The position numbers and the translations under genes were made by a program. 64,000 bases of DNA, taken from positions 1-64,000 of the forward strand of contig JAJJXM010000041.1 in the NCBI GenBank assembly GCA_024516155.1, read 5' to 3'. Every line of letters begins with the position of its first letter. The stretch's first letter is position 1. Under the pieces are notes generated by a model. That model did no database searches and was not told where the DNA came from. It worked only from the letters and a program-made list of their open reading frames with translations. The stretch comes from Pyronema omphalodes (taxonomy: Eukaryota; Ascomycota; Pezizomycetes; Pezizales; Pyronemataceae). Positions 1 to 10,234 of this stretch are shown one piece after another.

Positions 1-710
1 GGGGGAGGTGAGAGAGGAGATCAGAGTGGGGGCATGGGTGGCCCGGCAGCTGTTTGACTTTGCTTTGGTTTGCTGAGTTTGCTTTGTGGAGGAAATAAAG
101 GCGGGGGGAAAATGGTGAAAAATGGGAGGGGAAGGGAGGAGGAAAGGGAGGAGCCCGGCGAGGCGGCCTCTGTGTAAGTAGGGTATTGGAACAAGAGACG
201 CAATATGGACAACACACCCCAGTAGTAACAGTGGGGACAGACCCCACAACAATGCAGCGCAGGGAGGAGGAAAAGACAGAGGTCCCTACGGTACATTTTT
301 TTGCTGTGTGTAGTGTGTGTGCCGCGACAACGTAGTGTACATCGGAGGACATAGTGAGCTCCCCACCATAGCGTTGCATCATGGTTTGCTCGCCACGACG
401 ACGTGGGATTCAATCACCACACTAGCACCGTCGTGGGCATCATGCACCGGCAATATGGTCTACGATCCTGATACGTGCTAATGCATTTAAAATTCAGAGC
501 ACTACAACATAAGAAAATGTCAGGGTAAGCTATAATATTTTAGATTAATGCCATTGCAAAAATTATGGAAATCTATTATACATGAAATGTTTTCTTTATA
601 AACAAAAAAAAAATAAAACAATGGAAACAAACATGTGAACAACATTCAGCCTCGGCAACTACAACAGAGACCCACGATCATCTCTCCCGATCTGACCATT
701 GTTGATGCAC
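1..710. other. Left flank without a supported gene
   Basis: Nothing here is convincingly coding. The first 300 bases are purine-rich on the plus strand. Around 330-470 there are motifs such as CGTCGTGG that loosely resemble the GTCGTCG and CATCAC motifs near the right end of the CACTA-like element (15.5-15.78 kb), so this may be the left subterminal region of that element. A CACTAC hexamer at 500-505 is the best candidate left terminus, but its flanking triplet (GAG) does not match the triplet after the right end (CTA). Confidence 0.4.
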
Positions 711-947
<237 letters not shown>

Positions 948-1022
948 CTCATTTATGTTCCCAACCGATAGGTTATGACAATCGTAACATTACTTGTTGA
1001 TACACCTAATGCCATGAACTCA

Positions 1023-2693
1023 CTAGCTGAAGAAGGGTGTTCCCTTTGTGACAAAATATTCCTGGCTGTTATGCCTTATGAGGCCAACAAGCTCACGGAT
1101 GCAACGAGCCTGGATCACCCGGAAACTGTGTCCAGAGGTGTATCTAGAGACAAGGCAACCAGATCTGATGACCTTGTACTGCTGAACGTATGCCAGTTCA
1201 TACGTTCGTGTTTGAAAGATGATGGTGAAGAAGAATCTCACCATCCCAAACAGTTTGTCCTGATGACCTTGTGTTGTATCCTGTTGGAATGACACCATGG
1301 ATGCACACCGTGTTGAGTTTGACCTGGCCAGGTCAAGACTTACAACACAACATTGCTCAATGGCCTTCTTTGGGCAAGCAGGGAAGAGACATGACTTCTA
1401 TTTTGTGCAGTCTGCCTGGCGTTCATCTGTACCATAGGACACACCTAGGCTGTTGATGAACACAGATAGTGCGCGGCTTTCATATGGATTGAGTCTGGCC
1501 TTGTAACAAGGTCTTTCCAGTTGAATACCATTTGCAAATGGCACATCACGGAGGTCCCTGCCCTTATACTCGAGTAAGTCAATGAAGAAGTTGTATATCG
1601 AGGTATCTTCGGTTGCTTTTGTTTCGCATGCCCTGGGCTCTAGATTGGAAACGTCCCCTGTTGGCAGGTCTTGTGGTGCCCCGGTTGTCTCAGCCTGCAG
1701 CTCGAAATCGATGTATCTGATAATATTTCGCTGCTCATTAGCCAACAAGGCGGTTTCCATATTTCTATTTGCACGAGATCGGTTCTTGGCAGACTCAATC
1801 AGCTGGCCACACATACGCTCCATACACCACTGGGAGTAGGACCACATTGGACCCAGAATGTCAAGAAAGTCTGCTACGTGTGCTAGCTGATGAAATACCG
1901 GGAGACAAGCTGCCAGACGGTAGTAATCCTGGCGATAATACCGTCTCTCATAGTATGTCAGGAAGGATGCAAATTGGGTTCGGACGCCTGCAATACCTTC
2001 AGCTGATATTTCTGGTGCAAGGCATTGTTGTATAGCCTGGACTAAATTGATATATTCCGTGTAATCCTCAGCTGGTAAGGAATCCTTTAGGAATACTGGT
2101 AAAATCAGGAGACCCAGATTTTTCCATTCTGCTGCCTTCATGTGGTGGCCATGTGCGGCAAAATCACGTAAGGACTCCCCAAAATGCGCTGGGAACATTG
2201 AATTGCTAGCCAACATGTTGCTTCCAAGAGCATTCCACCGTTCACTGGCTATATGCCACGGCTCTTCACTGGCCTTCGTATTCCTGTAGTGAGTCCTAGG
2301 TCTTTTCGCTGAGGTTTGCAGAGCACCCATATTACCTCTTCCATCAGTCTCGGCCATGTCATACAATGTATGGAATTGGCCCCGCCAATGCCGTACCATG
2401 TCAGGGATGATATTTTCCCAGAAGATATGCATTGCATCAGGTGGGAAGCTCCTTCTAATATCAACGGACTCCAGGGTCGACAGTATAGCCTCACCATTGA
2501 TTCCATATTTCTTTCCCAGTTGGTCTGACCTCAATTGAACAATCTTTCGTGCTATATCGCGTGTTTCTGAGTCATTCCGTAATGGTAGATTTAACACATC
2601 ATAATCCTCCCGCTGGCCATGGTTTTGCATATCAGGGTGGTTCTTTGGCATTTGAAAAGGACAATACCGTGAATTGCCATTGTGCACCGATAT
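1023..2693 (-). pseudogene. Tnp2/CACTA-like transposase, 3' part (downstream of the LTR insertion)
   Basis: This is the C-terminal half of the transposase whose 5' part lies at 11596-13323. From 2693 down to 1398 the frame is open for 431 codons. It begins inside the zinc-ribbon-like CxYC segment and continues through a HIFWENIIPDMVRHWRG block typical of fungal Tnp2 proteins. A second open segment (about 1285 down to the stop at 1023) reads FFFTIIFQTRTYELAYVQQYK and ends SQEYFVTKGTPFFS, the usual C-terminus of this family, so an intron probably lies between. A good donor (GTAAGT) and an acceptor (CAACAG before GATACAACA) join in phase, but an in-frame TAG at 1398-1400 precedes that donor. Either another donor is used or this is a nonsense lesion. 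Confidence 0.85.
2689..2693. repeat. Target-site duplication GATAT, left copy
   Basis: GATAT lies directly before the TG of the left LTR and recurs at 11591-11595 after the CA of the right LTR. A 5-bp duplication is normal for Ty3/Gypsy integrases. Confidence 0.95.
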
Positions 2694-4049
2694 TGTCACA
2701 CCCTATATTGTGTGAGTATAGAATAGGTAACATGTATAACATTTAGAGAACATGGCAAACTCGACAGGAGGATGAATAATAAGGTTAGTATCCCGGGCCG
2801 GAACCCCCTGAGGAGCTCCAGCTAGCCACGTCACGTGATTCGTGACTTTCCGAAAGGACCTCACGAGGATCCCGGCCCGAGGCGTCGCTACCTGTTATTC
2901 ACTGTCAGTTTGGGAGGATCACAGATGGATGGGAACGAGGAACAACTTACCTCATGGGTGTCGACTTACCCATGAGAAAACTACAGACGACGCTGATGGA
3001 GACAGAAGACGACGGCGAAAGGACACCTCCTTATACTTGAGGTTGTGTTCCACCAAGCACGGCTACCAGAGGGCTTGCAAGAGAAGGGAATTCTCAGGAC
3101 AGTGCAAGGCAGACGAATAGGATCATCCGAGGTCTGAGTTGGGCGGATAGTCGGCCAAGGAACAAGGCAGAGTCTAGTCAGCCAACAGGAGTGGAGCTCA
3201 GGACAAGGGTCAAGATTGCGTTAGCATGAGACGACGTCCTGCAGCAAGGAACACCACTCAGGGAAACTGTTGGATGGAACTGATATGACGCGACCTTAGG
3301 CCAATGACTACCAACTGCAAGATAAGACGGCGTTTGCGTACACACCAGGGTGTGGCTGCGCGCAAGTGCGCGCAGGTGGGGCTGTTATGACATCACACAG
3401 GAATGTGACGGGGCAGTGCGCTCCGGTAAGGCATAGTCTGCCTTATGATGTCAGATTCCTTCACTGGCAATCGAGATTCTCTAGGGAGATCTATGATCAA
3501 GACGACCCATGCGATATATGACTCACATGTTATTATCGGAGGAGTCATTGCATTATGCGCTCAAGTGGAGTAACCCTCCACCAGGCGCTTAACCCTAATA
3601 CCTGATTGGAAGGTGTGGTAGCACGGCGAGGAATGTCAAGGATTAATCTGAGACGAGGCACATCATGCAAGTGAGCAATTAATATAATTGCGCATGCAGC
3701 ATGATGCGAGCCATCGGCAGATTTGTCAAAGGATTGACTCACGTCTTATCTCCTAAGCTTAGTTTGGAAGTTGGTTCCCTTGGGAAGTCTGGGCGAACTT
3801 GTAGACGAAAGTCTATAAAAGACCCTAAGTCTTCCCACCGTCTCCTCCAGCATCAGCAACTTGATCTCTTGTTACGACATCACTATTCTCCACCAATGCC
3901 TCAGGACGAGACCCTTAAGTTTATTCGGCCTGTGATCGATTAGTTTACTTCCTAGCTTCTTGGGAAATCTATTTGTTGAATACCTTTCAAACGAAGAACG
4001 ACTGATCGAATAAGCCTCTCTATTGAAAGCCTCAATAGCCAGGTTCACA
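2694..4049 (+). repeat. Left LTR
   Basis: 1356 bp from TGTCACACC to GGTTCACA, offset exactly 7541 from the right LTR. It contains a CACGTGA E-box-like site near 2833 and a TATA-like TCTATAAAAG at 3811-3820, so the transcript start is probably near 3840. The ORFs inside it recur identically in the right LTR and are not genes. No TGG-type tRNA primer-binding site follows it. Instead the first internal bases form a TAAACTTA...TAAGTTTA inverted repeat (4052-4082), so the priming mode is unclear. Confidence 0.96.
3811..3820 (+). promoter_or_regulatory. LTR TATA box
   Basis: TCTATAAAAG in the left LTR, about 360 bp before the gag ATG. The same motif is at 11352-11361 in the right LTR. Assigned by motif only. 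Confidence 0.5.
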
Positions 4050-4176
4050 CTATAAACTTAAGGCTCAAGCTACTAAGTTTACTTTTCGACACGTATACGG
4101 AAGACCCTCTTCTAGGGCAAGACGACACCAAAAGATCCTTCTACGAAAAACTACAAACAAAAACATTCAACCAACA

Positions 4177-6369
4177 ATGGCCGCTCGAAGAATCACCGGC
4201 ACTTCCCGTCACGACGATGGACTTGATGCTCCAATGGGCGATACTGTCAGCATCACCCGCCCTCGCTCTTGGCAGGAAGTTACTTCGGTTGGAACTCCTA
4301 GAGTCCACCATGGAACTACCCTCCATCTGGGAGAAGTCCCTGACTGGGTCATTCTGATGATGGAAAGAATGAACGCCAATGAGGAGGATATCAAGAGGTT
4401 GGTTGAGGCAGTCGGATCTGGGGCTGCTATGAATGAAGAGTTACAGCGGATGAAAGGGTTGTATCAGGAAATGGCCCAGGGTATGCAAAAGGCCTATGAT
4501 ACCTTGGCAAAGAAAGGGGACCTGGACCAGGAGATCAACCTACAAACCGTGACGCGACTCGTTCAGGCCAGCAATGGCTTTGCCGGCCAAGTTTGGAGGA
4601 CAATTGGCAATCTTGCCACAGACACAAAGGCTAAAGAAGCAGCCAACCAAGCGGCTGCTGAAAGGCTCAATCACGGCATTCAAACAACGAATGCTATCCT
4701 CGAAGCCTTTACCCAAAGACAACTCGAAATTAATAAAGAAATTGAGGAATGGGCAGTTGAGAAAAATACACAGGACGCCATTAGGAAGCAGGACGATGAG
4801 CAAAGGGATAGGCGAATCGCAGCTCTGTCTAAGGCTGAAGAGATGCATCAGCAGCGCTTACTGGACTATTATGAACAAAGGGAGGAAGAGAAATTGGAGC
4901 TGGTAAACAAGGTTATTGACCTTGTTATGTCAAAGATCCAGAGGAAGGAGCATTTCGATGCTAAGTCTCTAACCGAGGCTATGCATGAGGAGATGACTCC
5001 CAGACCTCCCTCTCTTGGCAGAGCACCCGAAGTCCCGTTGCCTCCATCAGTAGATGGATCTGTTCAAAATGGCGGCAGAAACGGTGGTAGAGGAAGCAAG
5101 CCACCAGGAGGAGGACTCCCACCACCTCCACCACCACCATCTGACCCTTCTGACGACGAAGATTCAGATGATGAATACATCAGGAAAGCCTTGGAGAGAA
5201 AGCGCCAGGAACGCAAGGAAAAGGCAAAACAAAAGAACCCGGAAACAAAGAATGCAACAGAGGCATTCTTAGAATCACTTGTTAATAAATTGCAGCAATC
5301 TGGAGTCAATGAGCCGAGGAGACCCAAGATGCCAGAAATGAAGGCTCCTCAATATTTTTCTGGAAAGGATAAAAATTTGTTTAGGGCTTGGTGGATGTCT
5401 GTTCAAGATTACATCGCAACATACGCCAAGGCCTTTCCGGATGAGGACGATCAGGTTAAATGGGTTGGAAGCTTACTTACGCACAAGGCGTTAAGTTGGC
5501 ACCAGGAAAGGCGGAAATCTATCCAGAGGCAAGGACTGAAGGATACATGGGTAGCTTTCTCAAGTTCAATTGAAACAAGATTTGAGGATAAGCGGGAGGC
5601 CCAGAAGGATGTTAAAAGGATTACAGAGCTCCAGTATGATGGAGATATTGATGATTATATTACCAAATTGGAGGACCTGAATATGCGTGTTGGAGCAATC
5701 GGTCCAATGTATAGGAATGTGATTTGGGAGGCCATGACACCGGCCATTAAAAAGATGGTATATCAAAGGTTTGGGGGGATCCCAACTGACGACGAAGCAA
5801 TGATTGATGCAGTCAAAGAAGCTGCTCACGTTGTTGAAAATTTGGATGAAGAATTGAAGGGTCATAAAAAGAAGTCTTTGGAAGTACGGGAGGACCGTCA
5901 TAAAGACAAAGGAAAGAATAAGGAGATTGTGCGCCCTAAGGAGGTGCAGCACAAGGATAAGTTCAAGGATAAGAAAGAGAAAAAGAGTTTTTCTGGGAAA
6001 AAGGACAAGAAGTCCATTTTTGCGTCAGGGAGGGAGGCTCTGCAGAATGTTCCTCAGAGCGAAATTGATAAACATAAGAAGGAAAAGGCTGACTGTTGGA
6101 GATGCGGACGATCAGGGCATAAAATGTTCGATTGTTACGCAAAGAAGACACTTGGAGGAACAGAGCTCTCTGGCGAAGGAAAGGTTGCTTCCTCAGGAAA
6201 GAGGAAGAGAGATGACGATGATGAAGGAAATAAAGGGCAGGAGAAGCCCAAGGAAACAAAAAAGACCAAGACTGCTGCGGTACGGCAGGATGATGATGAT
6301 GAAATGATGCAAGATGCTCAGCCCAGGATTTGGGAGATTGAGCAGAATGATGAGGAGTCGGATTTTTAA
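4177..6369 (+). CDS. gag: Gag polyprotein of the chromovirus
   Basis: A 730-residue structural protein that would form the virus-like particle and bind the genomic RNA. The N-terminal half is charged and helical, followed by a proline-rich linker (residues about 300-325) and a retrotransposon-gag-type capsid domain (about 385-560, with a WW..S dipeptide region and a long helical block). The lysine-rich C-terminal third carries one zinc knuckle, CWRCGRSGHKMFDC (C-x2-C-x4-H-x4-C, about 639-652), and ends acidic. The frame closes with TAA at 6367-6369 just after a run of five T. The -1 frame is open across this point and leads straight into protease, so a -1 slip at the T-run could make Gag-PR. 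The start is the first ATG after the LTR leader. Confidence 0.93.
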   Translation: MAARRITGTSRHDDGLDAPMGDTVSITRPRSWQEVTSVGTPRVHHGTTLHLGEVPDWVILMMERMNANEEDIKRLVEAVGSGAAMNEELQRMKGLYQEMAQGMQKAYDTLAKKGDLDQEINLQTVTRLVQASNGFAGQVWRTIGNLATDTKAKEAANQAAAERLNHGIQTTNAILEAFTQRQLEINKEIEEWAVEKNTQDAIRKQDDEQRDRRIAALSKAEEMHQQRLLDYYEQREEEKLELVNKVIDLVMSKIQRKEHFDAKSLTEAMHEEMTPRPPSLGRAPEVPLPPSVDGSVQNGGRNGGRGSKPPGGGLPPPPPPPSDPSDDEDSDDEYIRKALERKRQERKEKAKQKNPETKNATEAFLESLVNKLQQSGVNEPRRPKMPEMKAPQYFSGKDKNLFRAWWMSVQDYIATYAKAFPDEDDQVKWVGSLLTHKALSWHQERRKSIQRQGLKDTWVAFSSSIETRFEDKREAQKDVKRITELQYDGDIDDYITKLEDLNMRVGAIGPMYRNVIWEAMTPAIKKMVYQRFGGIPTDDEAMIDAVKEAAHVVENLDEELKGHKKKSLEVREDRHKDKGKNKEIVRPKEVQHKDKFKDKKEKKSFSGKKDKKSIFASGREALQNVPQSEIDKHKKEKADCWRCGRSGHKMFDCYAKKTLGGTELSGEGKVASSGKRKRDDDDEGNKGQEKPKETKKTKTAAVRQDDDDEMMQDAQPRIWEIEQNDEESDF

Positions 6370-7109
6370 GATCCTCTAGGGTTGCGTCACCTGAGGAGGA
6401 GGAATGTATATCTGACGCAGGGAATATTATTTGTTGTGGAACAAAAAGAAAATCCACAGACAACTTGGGGTCGATCAAGACAAAAAATCGACGAACCGAC
6501 AATGGAACCTCTTCCAAGGAAACAAAAATGGAAGCCGTGGTCCCACCTTATCACGGAAAAAGGCCAATAATCAACATGGTGTTGAATTGGTCAAAGAATA
6601 AATTCAGAACGGTGCGGGTCCTACTCGATACAGGCTCCACCTCAGCACTACTGGACAAAGGTTTTGTCCATACATACAAAATCCCTACTGTGAAGAGAGA
6701 CAAGCCTCTTCAAATCCGCAACTTCAATAACGAGGTAGTTGCTGGAGCTGGAGAATTCTTTACGGTACCCTTCATGCTGCAACATAAACAACACTTTGCA
6801 GCCGAATCCTTCGAAGTCGCCCCTCTTGACAGCGACTGCGATGTCATCTTACCATACTGGTGGATGGCAAAACACCAACCTTGCAACATGTGGGGAGAAA
6901 GCAATAACATCTCCTTCACAACTCCACGTTGCACCGAACATTGTACTAAGGCTCAGGCCAGTACATTCTCCCTTAAGGTCGATAGACGAGTACTCGACCA
7001 CCCTGAGGCCTCAGTTATAGGCCATATATCAGCCATTGCCACTAAAGAGGAATTGTCAGAGGCACTTCAACAAGTCCCTGAAAATTCCGTAAGTGGATCA
7101 ATATCATGA
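6363..7109 (+). CDS. Aspartic protease of the chromovirus
   Basis: The -1 frame relative to gag is open from 6363; its first ATG is at 6465 (214 residues from there). The catalytic motif LLDTGSTSALL (DTG) is near residue 54 from that ATG, in the usual context after a hydrophobic strand, followed by flap and core strands and the DCDVILPYWWM segment typical of Gypsy proteases. It ends with TGA at 7107-7109, overlapping the ATG of the next frame (ATGA). The VPE motif that usually leads into the RT linker is in this frame, and its natural continuation is in the -1 frame. Expression is therefore by frameshift, by reinitiation at ATGA, or blocked by a one-base loss. Confidence 0.85.
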   Translation, partial: FLRSSRVASPEEEECISDAGNIICCGTKRKSTDNLGSIKTKNRRTDNGTSSKETKMEAVVPPYHGKRPIINMVLNWSKNKFRTVRVLLDTGSTSALLDKGFVHTYKIPTVKRDKPLQIRNFNNEVVAGAGEFFTVPFMLQHKQHFAAESFEVAPLDSDCDVILPYWWMAKHQPCNMWGESNNISFTTPRCTEHCTKAQASTFSLKVDRRVLDHPEASVIGHISAIATKEELSEALQQVPENSVSGSIS

Positions 7110-10063
7110 CCAAGGAAGCAGCAGACAAGCTTCCAGAACACAAGTCTTACGACCATGCCATAGACTTAAAAGAAGGAGAGACTCCTCCTTGGGGACCAGT
7201 CTATGCGCTTAATGAAGTCGAACTGGAGACACTCAGAGAATGGCTAAAAGAAATGCTAAGGACAGGCAAGATTAGACCATCAAAATCTCCTGCCGCAGCA
7301 CCCATTCTCTTTGTGCCAAAACCCCATGGGCGAGGTCTACGACTTTGTGTTGACTATAGGGGGATTAATAAAATAACAATAGCAAATCGCTACCCCCTCC
7401 CTCTTATGTCTGAATTACAAGACAGAGTAAGAGGAGCTAGGTTCTTCACGAAAATGGATTTGAAGAACGGTTATCATTTGATTAGGATCAAAGAAGGCGA
7501 TGAATGGAAAACAGCCTTCAGATGCAGGTATGGGCTTTATGAGTTTTTGGTTATGCCCTTTGGATTAAGCAATGCACCGGCCACATTCCAGGATATGATG
7601 AATCATATCTTTAGGGACATGTTGGATCAGGGAGTGATTGCTTATATTGATGATGTTCTGATTTACGCGGAGACGGAGGAGGAACATGATGAATTGGTTA
7701 AGGAAGTCTTAAAAAGACTGGAAGAAAATGGTCTGGTAATATCTCCGGAAAAATGTGTTTGGGGAACAAACAAAGTGGAATTTTTGGGGTATATTATAAG
7801 CGAAAAGGGAATTGAGATGGCAAAGGATAAAGTGGAAACCGTCCTGGTTTGGGAACCTCCTAGATCCCTGAAAGAGACACAAGGCTTTCTTGGATTTGCA
7901 AACTTCTATCGCCGATTCATAAAGGACTTTTCAAGAATTTGTCGTCCTCTTACTGAATCTACCAAGGGCGATCCAAAGAAGTGGGAATGGACTGTTGCCA
8001 TGGAATTGGCATTTGATGAGTTGAAGCAGAGGTTTACGAAGGCACCAATATTGGGTCATTTTGATCCTAAAAAGGTTTGCATTGTTGAAACTGATGCTTC
8101 TGACTTTGCCTTAGGCGCAGTCCTTTCTCAGAAAGGAGAGGACGGAAAGCTGCACCCTATTGCTTTTCACTCCAGGAAATTTACTCCGGCAGAAATCAAC
8201 TACGAAATCCATGATAAAGAACTTTTAGCTATTGTGGATTCGTTTAAAATATGGAGAAGATACTTGGAGGGAGCAATGCACACAGTTCAGGTATTCAGCG
8301 ACCATCAAAATTTGGAGTACTTCACCACAACAAAAGTACTCAATCGTCGCCAAGCAAGGTGGGCTCAAGAACTTGCTGGTATTGACTTTAAGATTTTTTA
8401 CAGACCTGGAAGTAAGAATGGGAAGCCAGATGCATTGTCAAGGCGTCCGGAGTTCCGCCCTGAAAAGGGGGGAGGTGAGGATCAGCCGATTACGACTATC
8501 CTTCACAAAGAACATTTTGCATCAATTTCAGCAATTAGCAGTGGAGGAGAAGGAACTTCATTCATGGTTTCTTCAGCACGGCTCAATTCTATTCCTTCTG
8601 TTAAATGGTCTGGCGAATTTTTGAAGATGGTTAAAGAAGCTGGAGAACTGGACGAAAATTATAAAAAAGCAGCAAACAAAATAAAGGATCCACTAACGAT
8701 AGAAGATGGCATAATCTATCGGAAAGAGAAGTTATGGGTGCCAAAGGATTTAGTCAACATGGTCCTGGAATCGGAGCACAACTCGAAAATTGCAGGACAC
8801 TTTGGTCAGGATAAGACCATTGAATTAATAAGAAGAAACTTTTGGTGGCCGAAGATGGATGAACAAATAATTGAATATATACAAAGCTGTTTGGAATGTC
8901 AGAAGGACAAGACGGCTAGGCACCTTAAGTATGGGATGTTGCAACCTTTGGAATTAACATATGCCCCATGGCAGTCTATTGCTATGGATTTTATCACCGA
9001 CCTGCCAGAATCAAATGGGTGTGATCAACTATGGGTTATAGTTGATCGATTTACTAAAATGGCGCACTTCATTCCCCTACAGAAAGATGGCAAGACAACT
9101 GCAGACCTTGTCAGGATTTTCGCAAAGGAAATTTGGAAGTTGCACGGCTTACCCAAGGACATAGTGTCGGACAGAGACTCCAGGTTCACAAGCACCACCT
9201 GGAAAGCATTTCTTGGAACGTTAGGAATAAAACCAAGAATGTCAACAGCCTTCCACCCGCAAACAGATGGACAAACGGAACGGCTCAACCAAACAATTGA
9301 AGCTTACCTCCGCTCTTTTGTTAACCACGAAATGGACGACTGGGCTGATCTCTTACCTATGGCTGAGTTCGCATACAATAACTCAGTCACAAGCGCAACT
9401 GGACTGTCACCCTTTTACGCTAACTATGGGTTCTACCCAAATACGAGCAACCCTTCGGCAACTGCTGTGCGCAACCCAGCCAGCAAAGCCTACGCCCACT
9501 GGATGCATACGATTCATGAAGGAGCCAAGATAGCCCTTCAAAAAGCACAAGAAAGAATGAAACATTACGCAGACCAGAAACGACAGGAGGCACCAGAATA
9601 CCAAGTAGGAGACTTGGTTATGTTAGATGGACGCAACATACGAACCAGACGCCCGTCAAGGAAGTTAGACCATAAACTACATGGTCCCTTCCAAGTCGAA
9701 AAAGTCATCTCCCCATCAGCAGTACGACTTACGCTCCCACGAAAATGGAAGATACACAACGTCTTCCATACCTCACTACTTGAGCCCTTCAGAGCAGGAA
9801 CTCGGGCTCCACCTGATACGAACAACATTTTACGGGAAGCAGACGACGTTGAGGGAAGCGAGGAATACGATATCGATGAAGTAATGAGCAGCTACAAATC
9901 TGGCAATCGAATCTTATACCTTGTTAAATGGCTAGGTTGGCCCAACAAAAAAGACTGGACGGCAGAACCATTCGACAACTTTTCAGTAGGAGGTCAGGAG
10001 AAGTTGCGAGAGTTTCATCTCAAGTACCCTGATTCTCCGAGGGACTACCGACTCAAGGATTAA
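7106..10063 (+). CDS. pol: Reverse transcriptase-RNase H-integrase-chromodomain polyprotein
   Basis: A 985-residue replicative polyprotein. The RT has the YIDD active site at about 180-183 and FVPKPHGRGLRLCVDYRG upstream. RNase H follows (ETDASDFALGAVLS; IHDKELLAI). The integrase has an HHCC zinc domain (H..H then CLECQ), then the DDE core: first D in AMDFITDLP, second in VSDRDSRF, E in DGQTERLNQ. A GPY-like region (LDHKLHGPFQVEKVISPSAV) is followed by a C-terminal chromodomain (YDIDEVMSSYKSG...YLVKWLGWPNKKDWTAEP, about 915-965), which makes it a chromovirus. All key residues I checked are present. The frame is open upstream only to 7082, where it would read KFRKWINI in continuation of protease. 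Confidence 0.95.
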   Translation: MTKEAADKLPEHKSYDHAIDLKEGETPPWGPVYALNEVELETLREWLKEMLRTGKIRPSKSPAAAPILFVPKPHGRGLRLCVDYRGINKITIANRYPLPLMSELQDRVRGARFFTKMDLKNGYHLIRIKEGDEWKTAFRCRYGLYEFLVMPFGLSNAPATFQDMMNHIFRDMLDQGVIAYIDDVLIYAETEEEHDELVKEVLKRLEENGLVISPEKCVWGTNKVEFLGYIISEKGIEMAKDKVETVLVWEPPRSLKETQGFLGFANFYRRFIKDFSRICRPLTESTKGDPKKWEWTVAMELAFDELKQRFTKAPILGHFDPKKVCIVETDASDFALGAVLSQKGEDGKLHPIAFHSRKFTPAEINYEIHDKELLAIVDSFKIWRRYLEGAMHTVQVFSDHQNLEYFTTTKVLNRRQARWAQELAGIDFKIFYRPGSKNGKPDALSRRPEFRPEKGGGEDQPITTILHKEHFASISAISSGGEGTSFMVSSARLNSIPSVKWSGEFLKMVKEAGELDENYKKAANKIKDPLTIEDGIIYRKEKLWVPKDLVNMVLESEHNSKIAGHFGQDKTIELIRRNFWWPKMDEQIIEYIQSCLECQKDKTARHLKYGMLQPLELTYAPWQSIAMDFITDLPESNGCDQLWVIVDRFTKMAHFIPLQKDGKTTADLVRIFAKEIWKLHGLPKDIVSDRDSRFTSTTWKAFLGTLGIKPRMSTAFHPQTDGQTERLNQTIEAYLRSFVNHEMDDWADLLPMAEFAYNNSVTSATGLSPFYANYGFYPNTSNPSATAVRNPASKAYAHWMHTIHEGAKIALQKAQERMKHYADQKRQEAPEYQVGDLVMLDGRNIRTRRPSRKLDHKLHGPFQVEKVISPSAVRLTLPRKWKIHNVFHTSLLEPFRAGTRAPPDTNNILREADDVEGSEEYDIDEVMSSYKSGNRILYLVKWLGWPNKKDWTAEPFDNFSVGGQEKLREFHLKYPDSPRDYRLKD

Positions 10064-10220
10064 GGCTTAATGTTTTTCCCCACGAGGTTTTCATTAGGTC
10101 GAGTTGGTAGTAGGATGTAGGGGCTGGAGGACTACATCCATATATGATCACTAAGTCACTTGGCTACGGCGAGGTGCGATCACAGAATGATAAGCTACTT
10201 GCTTCGGGACGAAGCTTGAA

Positions 10221-10234
10221 CAGGGGGGAGGTGG
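10221..10234 (+). promoter_or_regulatory. Polypurine tract
   Basis: CAGGGGGGAGGTGG directly abuts the TG of the right LTR, the expected position for the plus-strand DNA primer. Confidence 0.85.

Noticed and set aside
21..413. 130-codon minus-strand frame at the left edge
   Set aside because: Biased purine-rich DNA, no domain, no homologous pattern. It lies where subterminal transposon sequence is expected.
2842..3943. Plus and minus frames in 2842-3943 repeated at 10383-11484
   Set aside because: They lie inside the two LTRs and are copied because the LTRs are copied; they precede the promoter or sit in the leader.
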